NCBI GenBank assembly: GCA_963811055.1
Contig: CAWEPQ010000014.1
Coordinates: 62,001-126,000, forward strand
Reading direction: 5' to 3'
Length of the DNA stretch: 64,000 nucleotides
Origin: JACVRW01 sp963811055
Lineage (GTDB): Bacteria; Actinomycetota; Thermoleophilia; Solirubrobacterales; Thermoleophilaceae
Positions within the stretch are counted from its first letter, which is position 1; each line of letters begins with the position of its first letter. The notes beneath the pieces are model-generated. The model was not told the DNA's origin. It did no database searches and saw only the letters and a program-made list of their open reading frames with translations. The translations under genes and the position numbers were made by a program. Of this stretch, positions 1 through 8,013 are shown piece by piece.

Positions 1-209
1 CGGCCGACCTCCAGGTGATCGACCTCACCGTGGACGCGGACGAGCGGCTGGGGGAGGCGCGTATCGGCGAGCTCCCCACGCTCGCCTTCTACTCGCACGT
101 GGAGGTGGACGTGCGCCGCAAGGCCGAGGAGGCCGGGGTGGACCAGGTGGTGCCGCGCTCGCGCATGGCGCGCGAGACGGTCGCGCTGGTGGAGGCGCTG
201 CTCTCCTAG
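1..209 (+). CDS. C-terminal end of a receiver-like hypothetical protein (partial)
   Basis: Only the last 68 codons are in the window; the reading frame is already open at base 3 and ends with TAG. The visible tail has the beta/alpha pattern of the end of a response-regulator-like receiver fold: PTLAFYSHVEVDVRRKAEEA, then GVDQVVPRSRM and a final helix. Similar short receiver-like proteins are common in Solirubrobacterales, but no phosphoacceptor Asp can be checked because the N-terminus is outside. The function is therefore not assigned beyond the fold guess. Confidence 0.55.
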   Translation, partial: ADLQVIDLTVDADERLGEARIGELPTLAFYSHVEVDVRRKAEEAGVDQVVPRSRMARETVALVEALLS

Positions 210-285
210 GTGCAGGTTTCGGTGTCCTGTTACGCGCCTGTCGTCTTCGTCGCGCTCCCGTCGCGTGCGGCGCCTGGGCTCGGAA

Positions 286-414
286 GTGAGGTGCGGATTG
301 CTCCCGCATAGCGGGAGTGATTGACCTATCACTCCTACTGGCCGGTCCTCAGGAGTGTGGGCCGACTCATCGGGCCATACGACGGGAAAAGTCGGCGCAC
401 ACTCTGACGCTTGG
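286..414 (+). repeat. Interspersed repeat B, copy 1
   Basis: This intergenic block matches, in inverted orientation, the block at 20761-20864. Both copies share an outer segment of about 32 bases (gtgaggtgcggatt, then the palindrome cccgcatagcggg) and an opposite end (aaaagtcggc, cacac, cgcttgg). The middles diverge. In this copy the sequence at 354-367 is an almost perfect inverted repeat of 390-403, so it could fold into a long hairpin. The rest of 210-470 holds nothing else recognisable. Confidence 0.7.
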
Positions 415-470
415 CCCGCTGACCCGCCGCGGCCCTGCCGTGGAGCGCCGTGACCCGGCCCGCCGCGTCC

Positions 471-1415
471 CTAGGGCGTCGCGAAGGCGCGTGCCAGGTC
501 CGGCGGGCGGCTCAGGATCCCGAACCGCACGTCGAACCTCGCCCAGGCCGCCAGCGCGGCCCGGTTCAGGCGCAGCGGCGGACGGAACGCGGGGGCCAGG
601 GCATCGAGCTGAGCCCGCACCACCTGCTCGTCCTCGCCGGAGGCCTTGGCCACCTCCTCCACCGCTGTCGGCGGGTGCGAGAGCGCCTCGCGGGTGCCGT
701 CGCGCAGCGCCGAGAGCGTGTCGCGCACGAGCCCGGGGTCCTTGTCCAGGGTCGCCCTGGTGGTGGCCACCACCAGCTCCGGGTAGCGTGGCGCGCCGTA
801 GCGGTCCACACGGAACTCGGTGGTGTCCACGCCGCGCAGGCGGAGCGTCACGCCCTCGGCGTTCCAGAACGCCACCACGGCGTCCATCCGCGCGGCGATC
901 AGGCTCGGTACCGCGGAAAAGCCGATCGTCACCCGCCGGACGTCGTCGAGTGAGGCTCCGTCGTCCTCCAGGACGGCTCGGAGCACGGCGTCGTCGGAGG
1001 GAAGCCCGGTTACGCCTACGCGCTTGCCGGTGAGCTCACGCGGTCGCCTGACGTCTCCGCGGGCAATCACGGCGGCCAGCGGCCGCTGAACCAGGGCGCC
1101 CACGCCCACCAGGTCCTCGCCGCGCTCGCGTGCGAGAGCCAGATCGTGGATGTCCACCACGGCCAGGTCCGCTCGCCCGGCGGCCAGCAGCTTGATCGAG
1201 TCCGTGGAGGCCGCCGGAGCCCGCACCTCGATGTCCACGCCATGGCGCTCGTCGGCGCCGTCGCGGATCGCGGTGTAAATGCCGGCGTGCACGGCGTTGG
1301 GCTGGAAGTCGAGCGCCAGCCGGACGTCGCGGAGGCCCGCGGGCTCGCTTTCGCAGCCTGCCGCGGCTGCCAGAGCGCCCGCAAGGGCCATCACGGTGAG
1401 AAGGCGAGTGCGCAA
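471..1415 (-). CDS. ABC transporter substrate-binding lipoprotein, NMT1/THI5-like
   Basis: The 314-residue protein starts with a lipoprotein signal (lipobox AAAAGC, Cys21), followed by an NMT1/THI5-like periplasmic-binding fold. Typical stretches are LALDFQPNAVHAGIYTA near the N-terminus, KLLAAGRADLAVVDI around residue 75 and GKRVGVTGLPSDDAVL around residue 130. The family captures thiamine-pyrimidine precursors or aromatic/sulfonate ligands for an ABC importer. No permease or ATPase gene lies beside it, so the ligand is unknown. The start is TTG at 1415, chosen because a TAGCCT box sits 9 bases upstream. Confidence 0.8.
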   Translation of the reverse strand: MRTRLLTVMALAGALAAAAGCESEPAGLRDVRLALDFQPNAVHAGIYTAIRDGADERHGVDIEVRAPAASTDSIKLLAAGRADLAVVDIHDLALARERGEDLVGVGALVQRPLAAVIARGDVRRPRELTGKRVGVTGLPSDDAVLRAVLEDDGASLDDVRRVTIGFSAVPSLIAARMDAVVAFWNAEGVTLRLRGVDTTEFRVDRYGAPRYPELVVATTRATLDKDPGLVRDTLSALRDGTREALSHPPTAVEEVAKASGEDEQVVRAQLDALAPAFRPPLRLNRAALAAWARFDVRFGILSRPPDLARAFATP

Positions 1416-1424
1416 GCGCGGCGA

Positions 1425-1430
1425 AGGCTA
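1425..1430 (-). promoter_or_regulatory. Leaderless -10 box TAGCCT of the NMT1-like gene
   Basis: TANNNT hexamer 9 bases before the TTG start at 1415, fitting a transcript that begins at or near the start codon. No Shine-Dalgarno sequence lies between. Confidence 0.45.
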
Positions 1431-1497
1431 CGTATCGGAGAGTGCCGGACGCTCGAGCGCGCGCGTGCCGGATAGCGATTCGTCAAGGAGGCCCCAC

Positions 1498-2250
1498 GTG
1501 CAGGACCGCGGAACCGCTGCCTATATCGCCGAGTTCATCGGCACGCTCATGCTGGTCATGTTCATCTGCCTGTCCGTGTGCATGTTCGGGCCTGTTGCCA
1601 CGCAGGCGAACCCGAACCCCTTCGTGGACTGGTCCGTGATCGGCCTCGCGCACGTCTTCGTCCTCTTCGTGCTGATCCAGACGCTCGCGGTGGTGTCCGG
1701 GGCGCACTTCAACCCAGCCGTAACGGTGGCGATGACCACGCTGCGCCAGATCAAGCCGCCCGACGCGGCGATCTACATCGTGGCCCAGCTGGCCGGGGCG
1801 CTGGCGGGCGCGCTGATCGTGAAGCTGCTCCTCAACAACTTCGGCAACGCCGAGGCCCTGAACTACGGCGCCGTAGGCATCAGCGACCGCCTCGACGGGA
1901 AGCTCGGCCTCGGGATGCTCGCCGAGTTCATCGGCACATTCACGCTGATGTTCGCGATCATGGGCGTGGCCCTGGATCCGCGCGTGGACCGGGCAGCGGG
2001 ACCGCTCGCCATCGGCGCGGCGCTGGGCCTCGGAGTGATGGTGATCGGCTCTCTCACCGGCGCCGGCTTCAACCCGGCGCGCGCCTTCGGACCGGCGCTC
2101 GTGTCCGGCGAGTGGGGCGGCGCGGGCGACTTCCTGCTCGCCTACGTCGTGGCACCCTGCATCGGATCCGTGGTGGCGGCGCTCGTGTACTTCAACCTGT
2201 TCATCACCCCGGGCGCCAAGGGGCCCGAGGGTCTGGAGCCCGTGGGCTGA
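1498..2250 (+). CDS. Aquaporin / MIP-family channel
   Basis: A 250-residue integral membrane protein of the major intrinsic protein family, conducting water or small neutral solutes. It has the two family NPA loops: GAHFNPAVTVAM around residue 75 and GAGFNPARAFGPAL around residue 190. Six hydrophobic segments and the usual internal duplication surround them. The start is GTG at 1498, preceded by a strong ribosome binding site (aaggagg). The open frame extends further upstream, but that part runs into the divergent lipoprotein gene and is not protein-like. Water versus glycerol selectivity cannot be told by eye. Confidence 0.9.
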   Translation: MQDRGTAAYIAEFIGTLMLVMFICLSVCMFGPVATQANPNPFVDWSVIGLAHVFVLFVLIQTLAVVSGAHFNPAVTVAMTTLRQIKPPDAAIYIVAQLAGALAGALIVKLLLNNFGNAEALNYGAVGISDRLDGKLGLGMLAEFIGTFTLMFAIMGVALDPRVDRAAGPLAIGAALGLGVMVIGSLTGAGFNPARAFGPALVSGEWGGAGDFLLAYVVAPCIGSVVAALVYFNLFITPGAKGPEGLEPVG

Positions 2251-2270
2251 GGCCCACGGGCGGCGGGTCG

Positions 2271-2276
2271 TAGACT
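2271..2276 (+). promoter_or_regulatory. Leaderless -10 box TAGACT of fbiC
   Basis: TANNNT hexamer 8 bases before the ATG of fbiC. There is no ribosome binding site in the 34-base gap after the aquaporin gene. Confidence 0.5.
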
Positions 2277-2284
2277 CGGGGCCG

Positions 2285-4474
2285 ATGCGCCGGGTCACGT
2301 TCTCGCGCAATTTCACGCTCTCGCTGTCGCGAACGTGCCAGTGCTTCTGCAAGTACTGCGCGTTCGCCACGCATCGGGCGCATCTCTACGCGCCTGAAGA
2401 GGTCGAGCGGCTGCTGGACGAGGCCGCGCGCCGCGGCGTCAAGGAGCTGCTGGTGCTCACCGGGGAGAAGCCGGAGGTCAACCCCGAGGTGGCGGCCCGG
2501 CTGGCCGGGTACGGGCACGAGGACTTCCTCTCGTACGTGGCCTGGGCCTGCGAGCGGGCGCTGGAGCGCGGGATGCTCCCGCACACCAACGTCGGGGTCT
2601 GCACGCGCGAGGAGCTCGAGCGGCTGCGGCAGGTCACCGCCTCGCAGGGTCTGATGCTCGAGTCCGTGAACCCGGACCTCGTGGTCCATCAGGGCTCGCC
2701 GACCAAGCACCCGGAGCGCCGGCTGGACACGATCCGCCTGGCCGGCGAGCTGCGCATCCCCTTCACCACCGGAATCCTCGTGGGCATCGGGGAGACCGTG
2801 GACGAGCGCGTGGCCGCCCTCGAGGCCCTGGCCGCGGTGCACGCTGAGCACGGACACCTCCAGGAGGTGATCCTCCAGAACTTCGTGCCGCACCCGCGCT
2901 ACTACGGCGCCGAGCCCGCCGAGATCGCCGACGAGGCCCAGCGCACCGACACGCACGGCGAGCCGCTCCCGCCTCCGGCGTGGGCGACGCCTGTGTCGCT
3001 CGACGACATGCGGGCGCTCGTGCGCGAGTCGCGCAGGCTCATGCCCGACGTGGGGGTCCAGATACCGCCCAACCTCTCCGACTGGTGGCTACCGCTGGTG
3101 GAGGAGGGCGCCACCGACCTCGGCGGGCTCTCGGCCAACGGCGACCACATCTCGCCCGAGCATCCGTTCCCGTCGGTGCACAAGATGCGCAAGCAGCTGG
3201 CCCCGCGCGGCTACGCGCTCACCGAGCGCCTCTGCGTCTACCCGCAGTACATGGACTCCGGCTGGATCGAGCAGGGCGTGCTCGACGTGATCAAGGCGAG
3301 CTACTGGAGCTTCATCCCGCGCCGCGGCTCCGGGCGCCGCGAGGAGCGGCCGGTGCGCCGCGACCTGGCGGCGGGCGCCATCGCCAAGGGCCGGAACGGC
3401 ATCGCGCTGGCGGAGGAGGAGCTCACCGCGCTGTTCGCGGAGACGCGACCGGAGGCGATCGAGGACATGCGGCAGGCCGCAGATGAGCTGCGCCGCGAGC
3501 TGGCGGGGGAGACCGTGACGTTCGTGGTGAACCGGAACATCAACGTGTCGAACATCTGCACCGTCGGATGCGCGTTCTGCGGATTCGGCCAGGGCAAGCG
3601 CTCCCCCGACGCCTACGAGCACGATCGCGAGGAGCTCGAGCGGCGGGTGCGCGAAGCGGTGGAGTACGGCGCCACCGAGATCTGCATGCAGTCCGGCATC
3701 CACCCCGACTGGGGGCTCGAGGACTACGAGCACTGGCTGCGGGTGGTCAAGGAGGCGGCGCCGCAGATCCACCTGCACGCCTATTCGCCGATGGAGGTCT
3801 CGCACATGTGCGACGTGTCCGGCCTCGCGCCGCACGTCGTGTTCGAGCGCCTGCGGGAGGCCGGCCTCGGGTCCACCCCCGGCACGGCCGCGGAGGTCCT
3901 CCACGACGGCGTGCGCGAGCGCATCTCGCCCAACAAGCTGCCGGTGGCGCGCTGGGTGGAGGTGATCGAGGCCTCGCACGCTGTTGGCCTGCGCTCCACG
4001 GTCACGGTGATGTTCGGGCACGTGGAGGAGCCCTGGGAGCTGGCCGAGCACATGCGCGTCGTGCGCTCGCTCCAGGAGCGCACCGGGGGCTTCACCGAGT
4101 TCGTGCCGCTTTCGTTCATCCCGTTCCACACGCTGCTCGGCCGCACGCACGGGATCGAGGAGATCTCCACCGAGGAGAACCTCAAGCACACCGCGGTCTT
4201 CCGGCTGGCGCTGGGCCGGAGCATCCCGAGCCTGCAGGCCAGCTGGGTCAAGATGGGGCTGGAGGCGGCCACGGAGGCGCTCCGCTGGGGAGTGAACGAC
4301 CTCGGTGGCACGCTGATGGAGGAGAACATCAGCCGCCTGGCCGGTTCCTACCACGGCGTCAAGCTCGACCCGCCGGACCTGATCGCGGCCGCGCACGCCG
4401 CCGGCCGCCCGGCCGCCGAGCGCGGCACGCTCTACGACATCCGGCAGCGCTTCGAGCTCCCCCTTGCCGCGTAG
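2285..4474 (+). CDS. fbiC: FO synthase FbiC (CofH/CofG fusion, two radical SAM domains)
   Basis: The 729-residue protein makes 7,8-didemethyl-8-hydroxy-5-deazariboflavin (FO), the chromophore of coenzyme F420, from tyrosine and a ribityl-diaminouracil. Both halves are intact. The N-terminal (CofG-like) half has the radical SAM cluster Cys18-x3-Cys22-x2-Cys25, and the C-terminal (CofH-like) half has Cys425-x3-Cys429-x2-Cys432 after NRNINVSN. Length and order match actinobacterial FbiC. Archaea encode the halves as separate proteins. The other F420 genes lie 6-9 kb away on the opposite strand, so the pathway is split into two transcription units. Confidence 0.97.
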   Translation: MRRVTFSRNFTLSLSRTCQCFCKYCAFATHRAHLYAPEEVERLLDEAARRGVKELLVLTGEKPEVNPEVAARLAGYGHEDFLSYVAWACERALERGMLPHTNVGVCTREELERLRQVTASQGLMLESVNPDLVVHQGSPTKHPERRLDTIRLAGELRIPFTTGILVGIGETVDERVAALEALAAVHAEHGHLQEVILQNFVPHPRYYGAEPAEIADEAQRTDTHGEPLPPPAWATPVSLDDMRALVRESRRLMPDVGVQIPPNLSDWWLPLVEEGATDLGGLSANGDHISPEHPFPSVHKMRKQLAPRGYALTERLCVYPQYMDSGWIEQGVLDVIKASYWSFIPRRGSGRREERPVRRDLAAGAIAKGRNGIALAEEELTALFAETRPEAIEDMRQAADELRRELAGETVTFVVNRNINVSNICTVGCAFCGFGQGKRSPDAYEHDREELERRVREAVEYGATEICMQSGIHPDWGLEDYEHWLRVVKEAAPQIHLHAYSPMEVSHMCDVSGLAPHVVFERLREAGLGSTPGTAAEVLHDGVRERISPNKLPVARWVEVIEASHAVGLRSTVTVMFGHVEEPWELAEHMRVVRSLQERTGGFTEFVPLSFIPFHTLLGRTHGIEEISTEENLKHTAVFRLALGRSIPSLQASWVKMGLEAATEALRWGVNDLGGTLMEENISRLAGSYHGVKLDPPDLIAAAHAAGRPAAERGTLYDIRQRFELPLAA

Positions 4475-4477
4475 GAT
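4472..4477 (+). promoter_or_regulatory. Leaderless -10 box TAGGAT of the cupin-like gene
   Basis: TANNNT hexamer 6 bases before the ATG at 4484. Its first bases are the stop codon of fbiC. Confidence 0.5.
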
Positions 4478-4483
4478 CGCGCC

Positions 4484-4819
4484 ATGAGCGACCACACCGC
4501 CAGGCGCATCGACGAGATGGAGGCCTACTACCTCGGCGCGATGAAGCGGGCGCGGGCGGAGTTGGGCGTGACCTCGTTCGGCCTGCAGGTGATGGACATG
4601 CCGCCGAACCTCGAGCTCTATCCGGAGCACAACCACGCGGAGAGCGGGCAGGAGGAGGTCGAGGCCGGAGTGATGATCCGCGTGGGGCCGGCCGTGACGC
4701 GCAAGGTCTGGCCGGGCGAGGACGGCATGCGCCTGATCGCCATCAGCGGGGTGCCCGGCGGGGTGTACGAGCCGCCGAAGATCACCGAGCTGGGCCAGCC
4801 GGACCCGATGGCGGGCTAG
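4484..4819 (+). CDS. Shortened cupin-like protein
   Basis: The 111-residue protein contains cupin motif 1 (LYPEHNHAESGQEEV, with H49, H51 and E53 as likely metal ligands). It then goes directly into what looks like the second half of a cupin (VMIRVGPAVTRKVWPGEDGM). In related cupins about 25-30 residues of beta-strands separate these two parts; here only EAG remains. The frame is intact, so this looks like an in-frame internal deletion. Whether the product still folds or binds metal is unclear. It lies 9 bases after fbiC but has its own -10 box. Confidence 0.65.
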   Translation: MSDHTARRIDEMEAYYLGAMKRARAELGVTSFGLQVMDMPPNLELYPEHNHAESGQEEVEAGVMIRVGPAVTRKVWPGEDGMRLIAISGVPGGVYEPPKITELGQPDPMAG

Positions 4820-4838
4820 TGGACGCGGCGGAGCAGGT

Positions 4839-5420
4839 CTAGGCGCCGACCCACCGGACGCGCACGCCCGAGAGGCTCGAGCTCGACGGGCCCGGCCGCC
4901 GCTCCGGTGCCCGCTGCTCGGTCACGGGCAGCTCGTCCAGGCGGCGCATCACCTCGGCGCGGGCGTCGTCCAGCTCGCCGAGCCTCGTGAGCAGGCCGTC
5001 CCGCACGTCCTCGAGCTGCTCCGCGGAGAGCAGCGATCCGCCCGCGGGCGCCTGCCGGCGCTGTGGCTCGGCCTCGGTGGGGGGTGGGGGACGGCGCGCC
5101 AGCTCGGCCTCCAGCCGGGCGATCTGCCTGCGCAGCGTGCGCCGTGCGTCCACCTCGGCGCTCGGCCCCGCCTCGGGCTCGGCGGTGCGGCGCACGAACG
5201 TGCCACGGCCCTGCTCGCTCGACACGAGTCCCTCGCTCTCGAGCCGCCCGTAGACGGCACGCACGGTGTTCACGTTCACGCCCGCGGCGCCGGCGGCCTC
5301 GCGCACGCTCGGCAGGCGATCGCCCGCGCTCAGCTCGCCGGTCTCGACGAGCCGGCGCAGCTTCCAGGCCAGCTGCGTGCCGAGCGGAACCTCGGCGTCG
5401 CGGTCCACGCGCAGGTCCAT
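4839..5420 (-). CDS. GntR-family transcriptional regulator (YtrA-like)
   Basis: The 193-residue protein has an N-terminal winged helix-turn-helix (residues about 10-78, with GDRLPSVREAAGAAGVNVNT) and the GRGTFV end of the wing typical of GntR. The C-terminal part is short, charged and probably coiled coil instead of a ligand-binding FCD/UTRA domain, as in the YtrA subgroup. It is divergent from the yrbE operon and shares with it a 65-base region containing four copies of a GCACAG half site. It is therefore the likely local repressor of that transporter operon. Confidence 0.85.
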   Translation of the reverse strand: MDLRVDRDAEVPLGTQLAWKLRRLVETGELSAGDRLPSVREAAGAAGVNVNTVRAVYGRLESEGLVSSEQGRGTFVRRTAEPEAGPSAEVDARRTLRRQIARLEAELARRPPPPTEAEPQRRQAPAGGSLLSAEQLEDVRDGLLTRLGELDDARAEVMRRLDELPVTEQRAPERRPGPSSSSLSGVRVRWVGA

Positions 5421-5426
5421 ACGCGC

Positions 5427-5432
5427 ATTCTA
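5427..5432 (-). promoter_or_regulatory. Leaderless -10 box TAGAAT of the gntR gene
   Basis: TANNNT hexamer 6 bases before the ATG of the regulator. The operator repeats begin 3 bases upstream of it. Confidence 0.5.
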
Positions 5433-5434
5433 GC

Positions 5435-5483
5435 GCACAGTGTTGCTGTGCTGGCACTCACTGTGCTATACCAGCGGCACAGT
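5435..5483. promoter_or_regulatory. Putative GntR operator with two inverted repeats
   Basis: Two inverted repeats built on the same half site: GCACAG-N5-CTGTGC (5435-5451) and ACTGTGC-N10-GCACAGT (5460-5466 and 5477-5483). They fill the gap between the divergent gntR and yrbE genes, next to the gntR -10 box and up to the yrbE ATG. YtrA-type GntR proteins bind such spaced palindromes. Binding by the neighbouring GntR protein is inferred. Confidence 0.6.
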
Positions 5484-5484
5484 C

Positions 5485-6291
5485 ATGGTTCAAGCCGCCG
5501 CCGATCGCCTGTTCCTTCCGACCAAGTCGTTGCTGGAGCAGGTGGGCGACATGATGGTGCTCACCGGCAAGACCCTGGTCTCGGCCGTTCGGCCGCCCTA
5601 CCCGTACGGCACCGAGTTCGTACAGCAGTTCCTGTTCATGTTGCGGCTTTGCTGGCTGCCGCTGACGATCACCACGATGGCGTTCTGTTACGGGGCGCCG
5701 GGGTTGCAGGCCGGGAACTTCCTGGTCTTGTTCGGTGCGATCGACCGTCTCGGCGGGTTCTTCGTCCTGGCGTCGATCCGTGAGTTCGCGCCGATCGCCT
5801 CGGCGATCATCCTCGCCGGCGTCGGCGGGACGGCGATCACGGCCGATCTCGGTGCCCGCAAGATCCGCGAGGAGCTCGACGCGCTCCAGGTTCTCGGCGT
5901 CGACCCGATCAAGAACCTCGTCGTCCCGAGGTTCCTGGCCCTGATGGTCGTGACGGGCCTGTTCAACATCTACGCGCTGATCTTCGGGATCTTCGGCGGC
6001 GTCCTGGCCACCCTGTCGTTTGACGCGCCGTTGGGCCCGTTCTTCGCCACACTTCTGAACAACGCGACCACGACCGACCTGTGGGGGTCGGTTGTGAAGA
6101 CGACGCTGTTCGGGGCGATCATCGCGATCGTGTCGTGTTACAAGGGCATGACCGCCTCAGGCGGCGCCGAAGGCGTCGGGCGGTCGGTCAACCAAGGCGT
6201 CGTGATCGCCTTCCTCGCGATCTTCGCGTTCAACTACGTCTTCACCCAAACACTGCTCGCCACCCACCCCGAAATCTCCGTGATCAAGTGA
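5485..6291 (+). CDS. YrbE/MlaE-type ABC transporter permease 1
   Basis: The 268-residue membrane protein of the MlaE/YrbE permease family belongs to the ABC lipid transporters that work with MCE proteins. It shows the central permease region (SIREFAPIASAIILAGVGGT, then ADLGARKIREELDALQVLGV) and a C-terminal CYKGMTASGGAEGVGRSVN signature. It starts at ATG 5485, directly after the GntR operator. Its stop overlaps the next start by four bases (GTGA). Lipids are the presumed substrate, but no MCE subunit or ATPase is encoded nearby. Confidence 0.9.
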   Translation: MVQAAADRLFLPTKSLLEQVGDMMVLTGKTLVSAVRPPYPYGTEFVQQFLFMLRLCWLPLTITTMAFCYGAPGLQAGNFLVLFGAIDRLGGFFVLASIREFAPIASAIILAGVGGTAITADLGARKIREELDALQVLGVDPIKNLVVPRFLALMVVTGLFNIYALIFGIFGGVLATLSFDAPLGPFFATLLNNATTTDLWGSVVKTTLFGAIIAIVSCYKGMTASGGAEGVGRSVNQGVVIAFLAIFAFNYVFTQTLLATHPEISVIK

Positions 6292-6737
6292 CGGCGGACG
6301 ACCTTCTCGAGCTGGGCGAGCGCGTGACCCGCGTGCTCGTGATCGCATTCCTCGCCGCGGGCGTGGTGCTGGGCAGCGCCTTCCTCTGGATCGGCATCCC
6401 GCTGCTGGGCCTGTGGCTGGCCGGCGAGCTGACGAGCACGGTGAGCACGTTCCTGCTCTCGATCCTGATCGTCGTGCCGACGTCGATGGTCGCGTTCGGC
6501 TGGCTCCTGTTTCGCGTCAACGCTCTCTACGAGCACGTGCGCGGCGCACCCGAGCGCCCGCCGGCGCGCTCGGCGTGGCTCGTGAGCTCGAGCGACGAGC
6601 GCAGAGCTATGCGCCGGGCCCGCGGGCCGCGCACGCTGCTCGACATGTCGATGACCGCCTCGGCGGTGGCCGCGCTGATCCTGATGGCGGTCTGGTTCTT
6701 CTTCCTGGCCGAGGCCCCGCTAGCGCCGCTGCCATGA
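6288..6737 (+). CDS. Small membrane protein between the two YrbE permeases
   Basis: The 149-residue protein has two long hydrophobic helices near the N-terminus (residues about 15-65), a basic cytoplasmic stretch, and one C-terminal helix ending in LILMAVWFFFLAEAPLAPLP. I recognise no family. It is translationally coupled on both sides (GTGA overlap with the first permease, ATGA overlap with the second), so it is probably an accessory subunit of this transporter. Canonical mce operons have no such gene between yrbEA and yrbEB. Confidence 0.7.
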   Translation: MTADDLLELGERVTRVLVIAFLAAGVVLGSAFLWIGIPLLGLWLAGELTSTVSTFLLSILIVVPTSMVAFGWLLFRVNALYEHVRGAPERPPARSAWLVSSSDERRAMRRARGPRTLLDMSMTASAVAALILMAVWFFFLAEAPLAPLP

Positions 6738-7528
6738 CCTGGCTCACCGTCCCACGCGACCTGATCGCCTCGTTCGGGGACATCGCCCGCTTCAGCGGCA
6801 GGGTGATCGCCGACGTGTTCAGCGGCCGCGTGCTGCGCTTCGTGGGTGAGGCGCTGCGCCAGGCCGGGATCCTGATCCTCGGCTCGGCGATCGTGATCTG
6901 GGGGCTCGCCTTCATCCTCGGCCTCCAGTGCGGGATCGAGGGGGCCTACTTCAGCCGCAGCGTGGGAGCGCCCGCCAATGCCGGCACCTTCGCCGCCTGG
7001 TGCGATCTGCGCGAGATCCTTCCGTACGCGTTCGGCTACATGATGTCCGCGAAGGTGGGCACCGGACTGGTGGCCGAGATCGGCGCGATGCGGATCTCCG
7101 ACGAGATCGACGCGCTCGAGGTGATGGGCATCAACTCGCTCGTGTTCCTGTGCGCCACCCGGCTGCTCGGGGCGTGGCTCGTGCTGCCGGCCGTGTACGT
7201 CGGCGCCGTCGGGGCCGGCTTCCTCGCGTCCTACGTGGCCATCGTGCAGCAGATCGGCGAGGTGTCCTCGGGTGGCTATTTCCTGATCTTCTGGATGTTC
7301 CAGAACCCGCCCGACCTGTTGTTCAGCCTGGTGAAGGCGATGACCATGGCCACCGTGATCGTGCTCGTGGGCTGCTACTACGGCTACAACGCGTCCGGCG
7401 GCCCGGTGGGGGTGGGCACCGCCACCGCCAAGTCAATGGTGCTGAACACGGTGCTCGTGCACCTCGTCGGGATGGTGGGCACGCAGATCTTCTGGGGCTC
7501 CAACCCGAGGGCTCCGATCGGCGGATGA
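6734..7528 (+). CDS. YrbE/MlaE-type ABC transporter permease 2
   Basis: The 264-residue second permease of the pair carries the same family landmarks as its neighbour: AYMMSAKVGT-like region (GYMMSAKVGTGLVAEIGAMR), SDEIDALEVMGINSL, and the C-terminal CYYGYNASGGPVGVGTATA. Two different YrbE proteins normally form the membrane heterodimer of actinobacterial Mce systems. ATGA overlaps join it to the genes on either side. Confidence 0.9.
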   Translation: MTWLTVPRDLIASFGDIARFSGRVIADVFSGRVLRFVGEALRQAGILILGSAIVIWGLAFILGLQCGIEGAYFSRSVGAPANAGTFAAWCDLREILPYAFGYMMSAKVGTGLVAEIGAMRISDEIDALEVMGINSLVFLCATRLLGAWLVLPAVYVGAVGAGFLASYVAIVQQIGEVSSGGYFLIFWMFQNPPDLLFSLVKAMTMATVIVLVGCYYGYNASGGPVGVGTATAKSMVLNTVLVHLVGMVGTQIFWGSNPRAPIGG

Positions 7529-8013
7529 CCGCCACCGGCCTGCTGTCCTCGCCGCGCGTCCGGGAGACCCCGGGCGACGCGGCCGCGTGCCGGGACCTGA
7601 GGGCTCAGGTGGCCCGTCTGGAGCGCGACGTCTCGGAGCTGGCCTGCTCCACCTGGCCGCGTGCCGGCCTGACAGCGCCCAGCGCTCCCGGCGGTCCCGC
7701 CAGGCTGTTGTCGCTGGGCGAGCTCGAGTCGATCAGGGACTCCCTCATCGACTCGCTGGCACGCGCCCGGCGCGAGCTGGGCGAGCGCCTGGAGGCGGAG
7801 GAGCAGAACCGGTGCCTGATGGAGGAGATGCTGGCCGACCCGGCGGCGCACAGGTGGGTGCGCGTCTCGCACCGGGACATCGGCGAGCCGGGCTGCCGCG
7901 ATTGGCACGTGCGCCCGCGCTTCGGCCTGCTCGGGATGCTCGCGGGCTGGTGGCGTGTGGTCGTCTCCTCCGGCTGTCCGTTACAACCTGAAGGGTGCTT
8001 GGCACTCGACTGA
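7525..8013 (+). CDS. Hypothetical protein of the yrbE operon
   Basis: The 162-residue soluble protein has a predicted alpha-helical coiled coil (residues about 20-110, rich in Arg/Glu/Leu), followed by a conserved-looking Trp/Arg-rich tail (HRWVRVSHRDIGEPGC, then FGLLGMLAGWWRVVVSSGCP). It starts at the ATGA overlap with permease 2, so it belongs to the operon. No known domain is recognised. Its last 19 bases overlap the next gene. Confidence 0.7.
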   Translation: MTATGLLSSPRVRETPGDAAACRDLRAQVARLERDVSELACSTWPRAGLTAPSAPGGPARLLSLGELESIRDSLIDSLARARRELGERLEAEEQNRCLMEEMLADPAAHRWVRVSHRDIGEPGCRDWHVRPRFGLLGMLAGWWRVVVSSGCPLQPEGCLALD

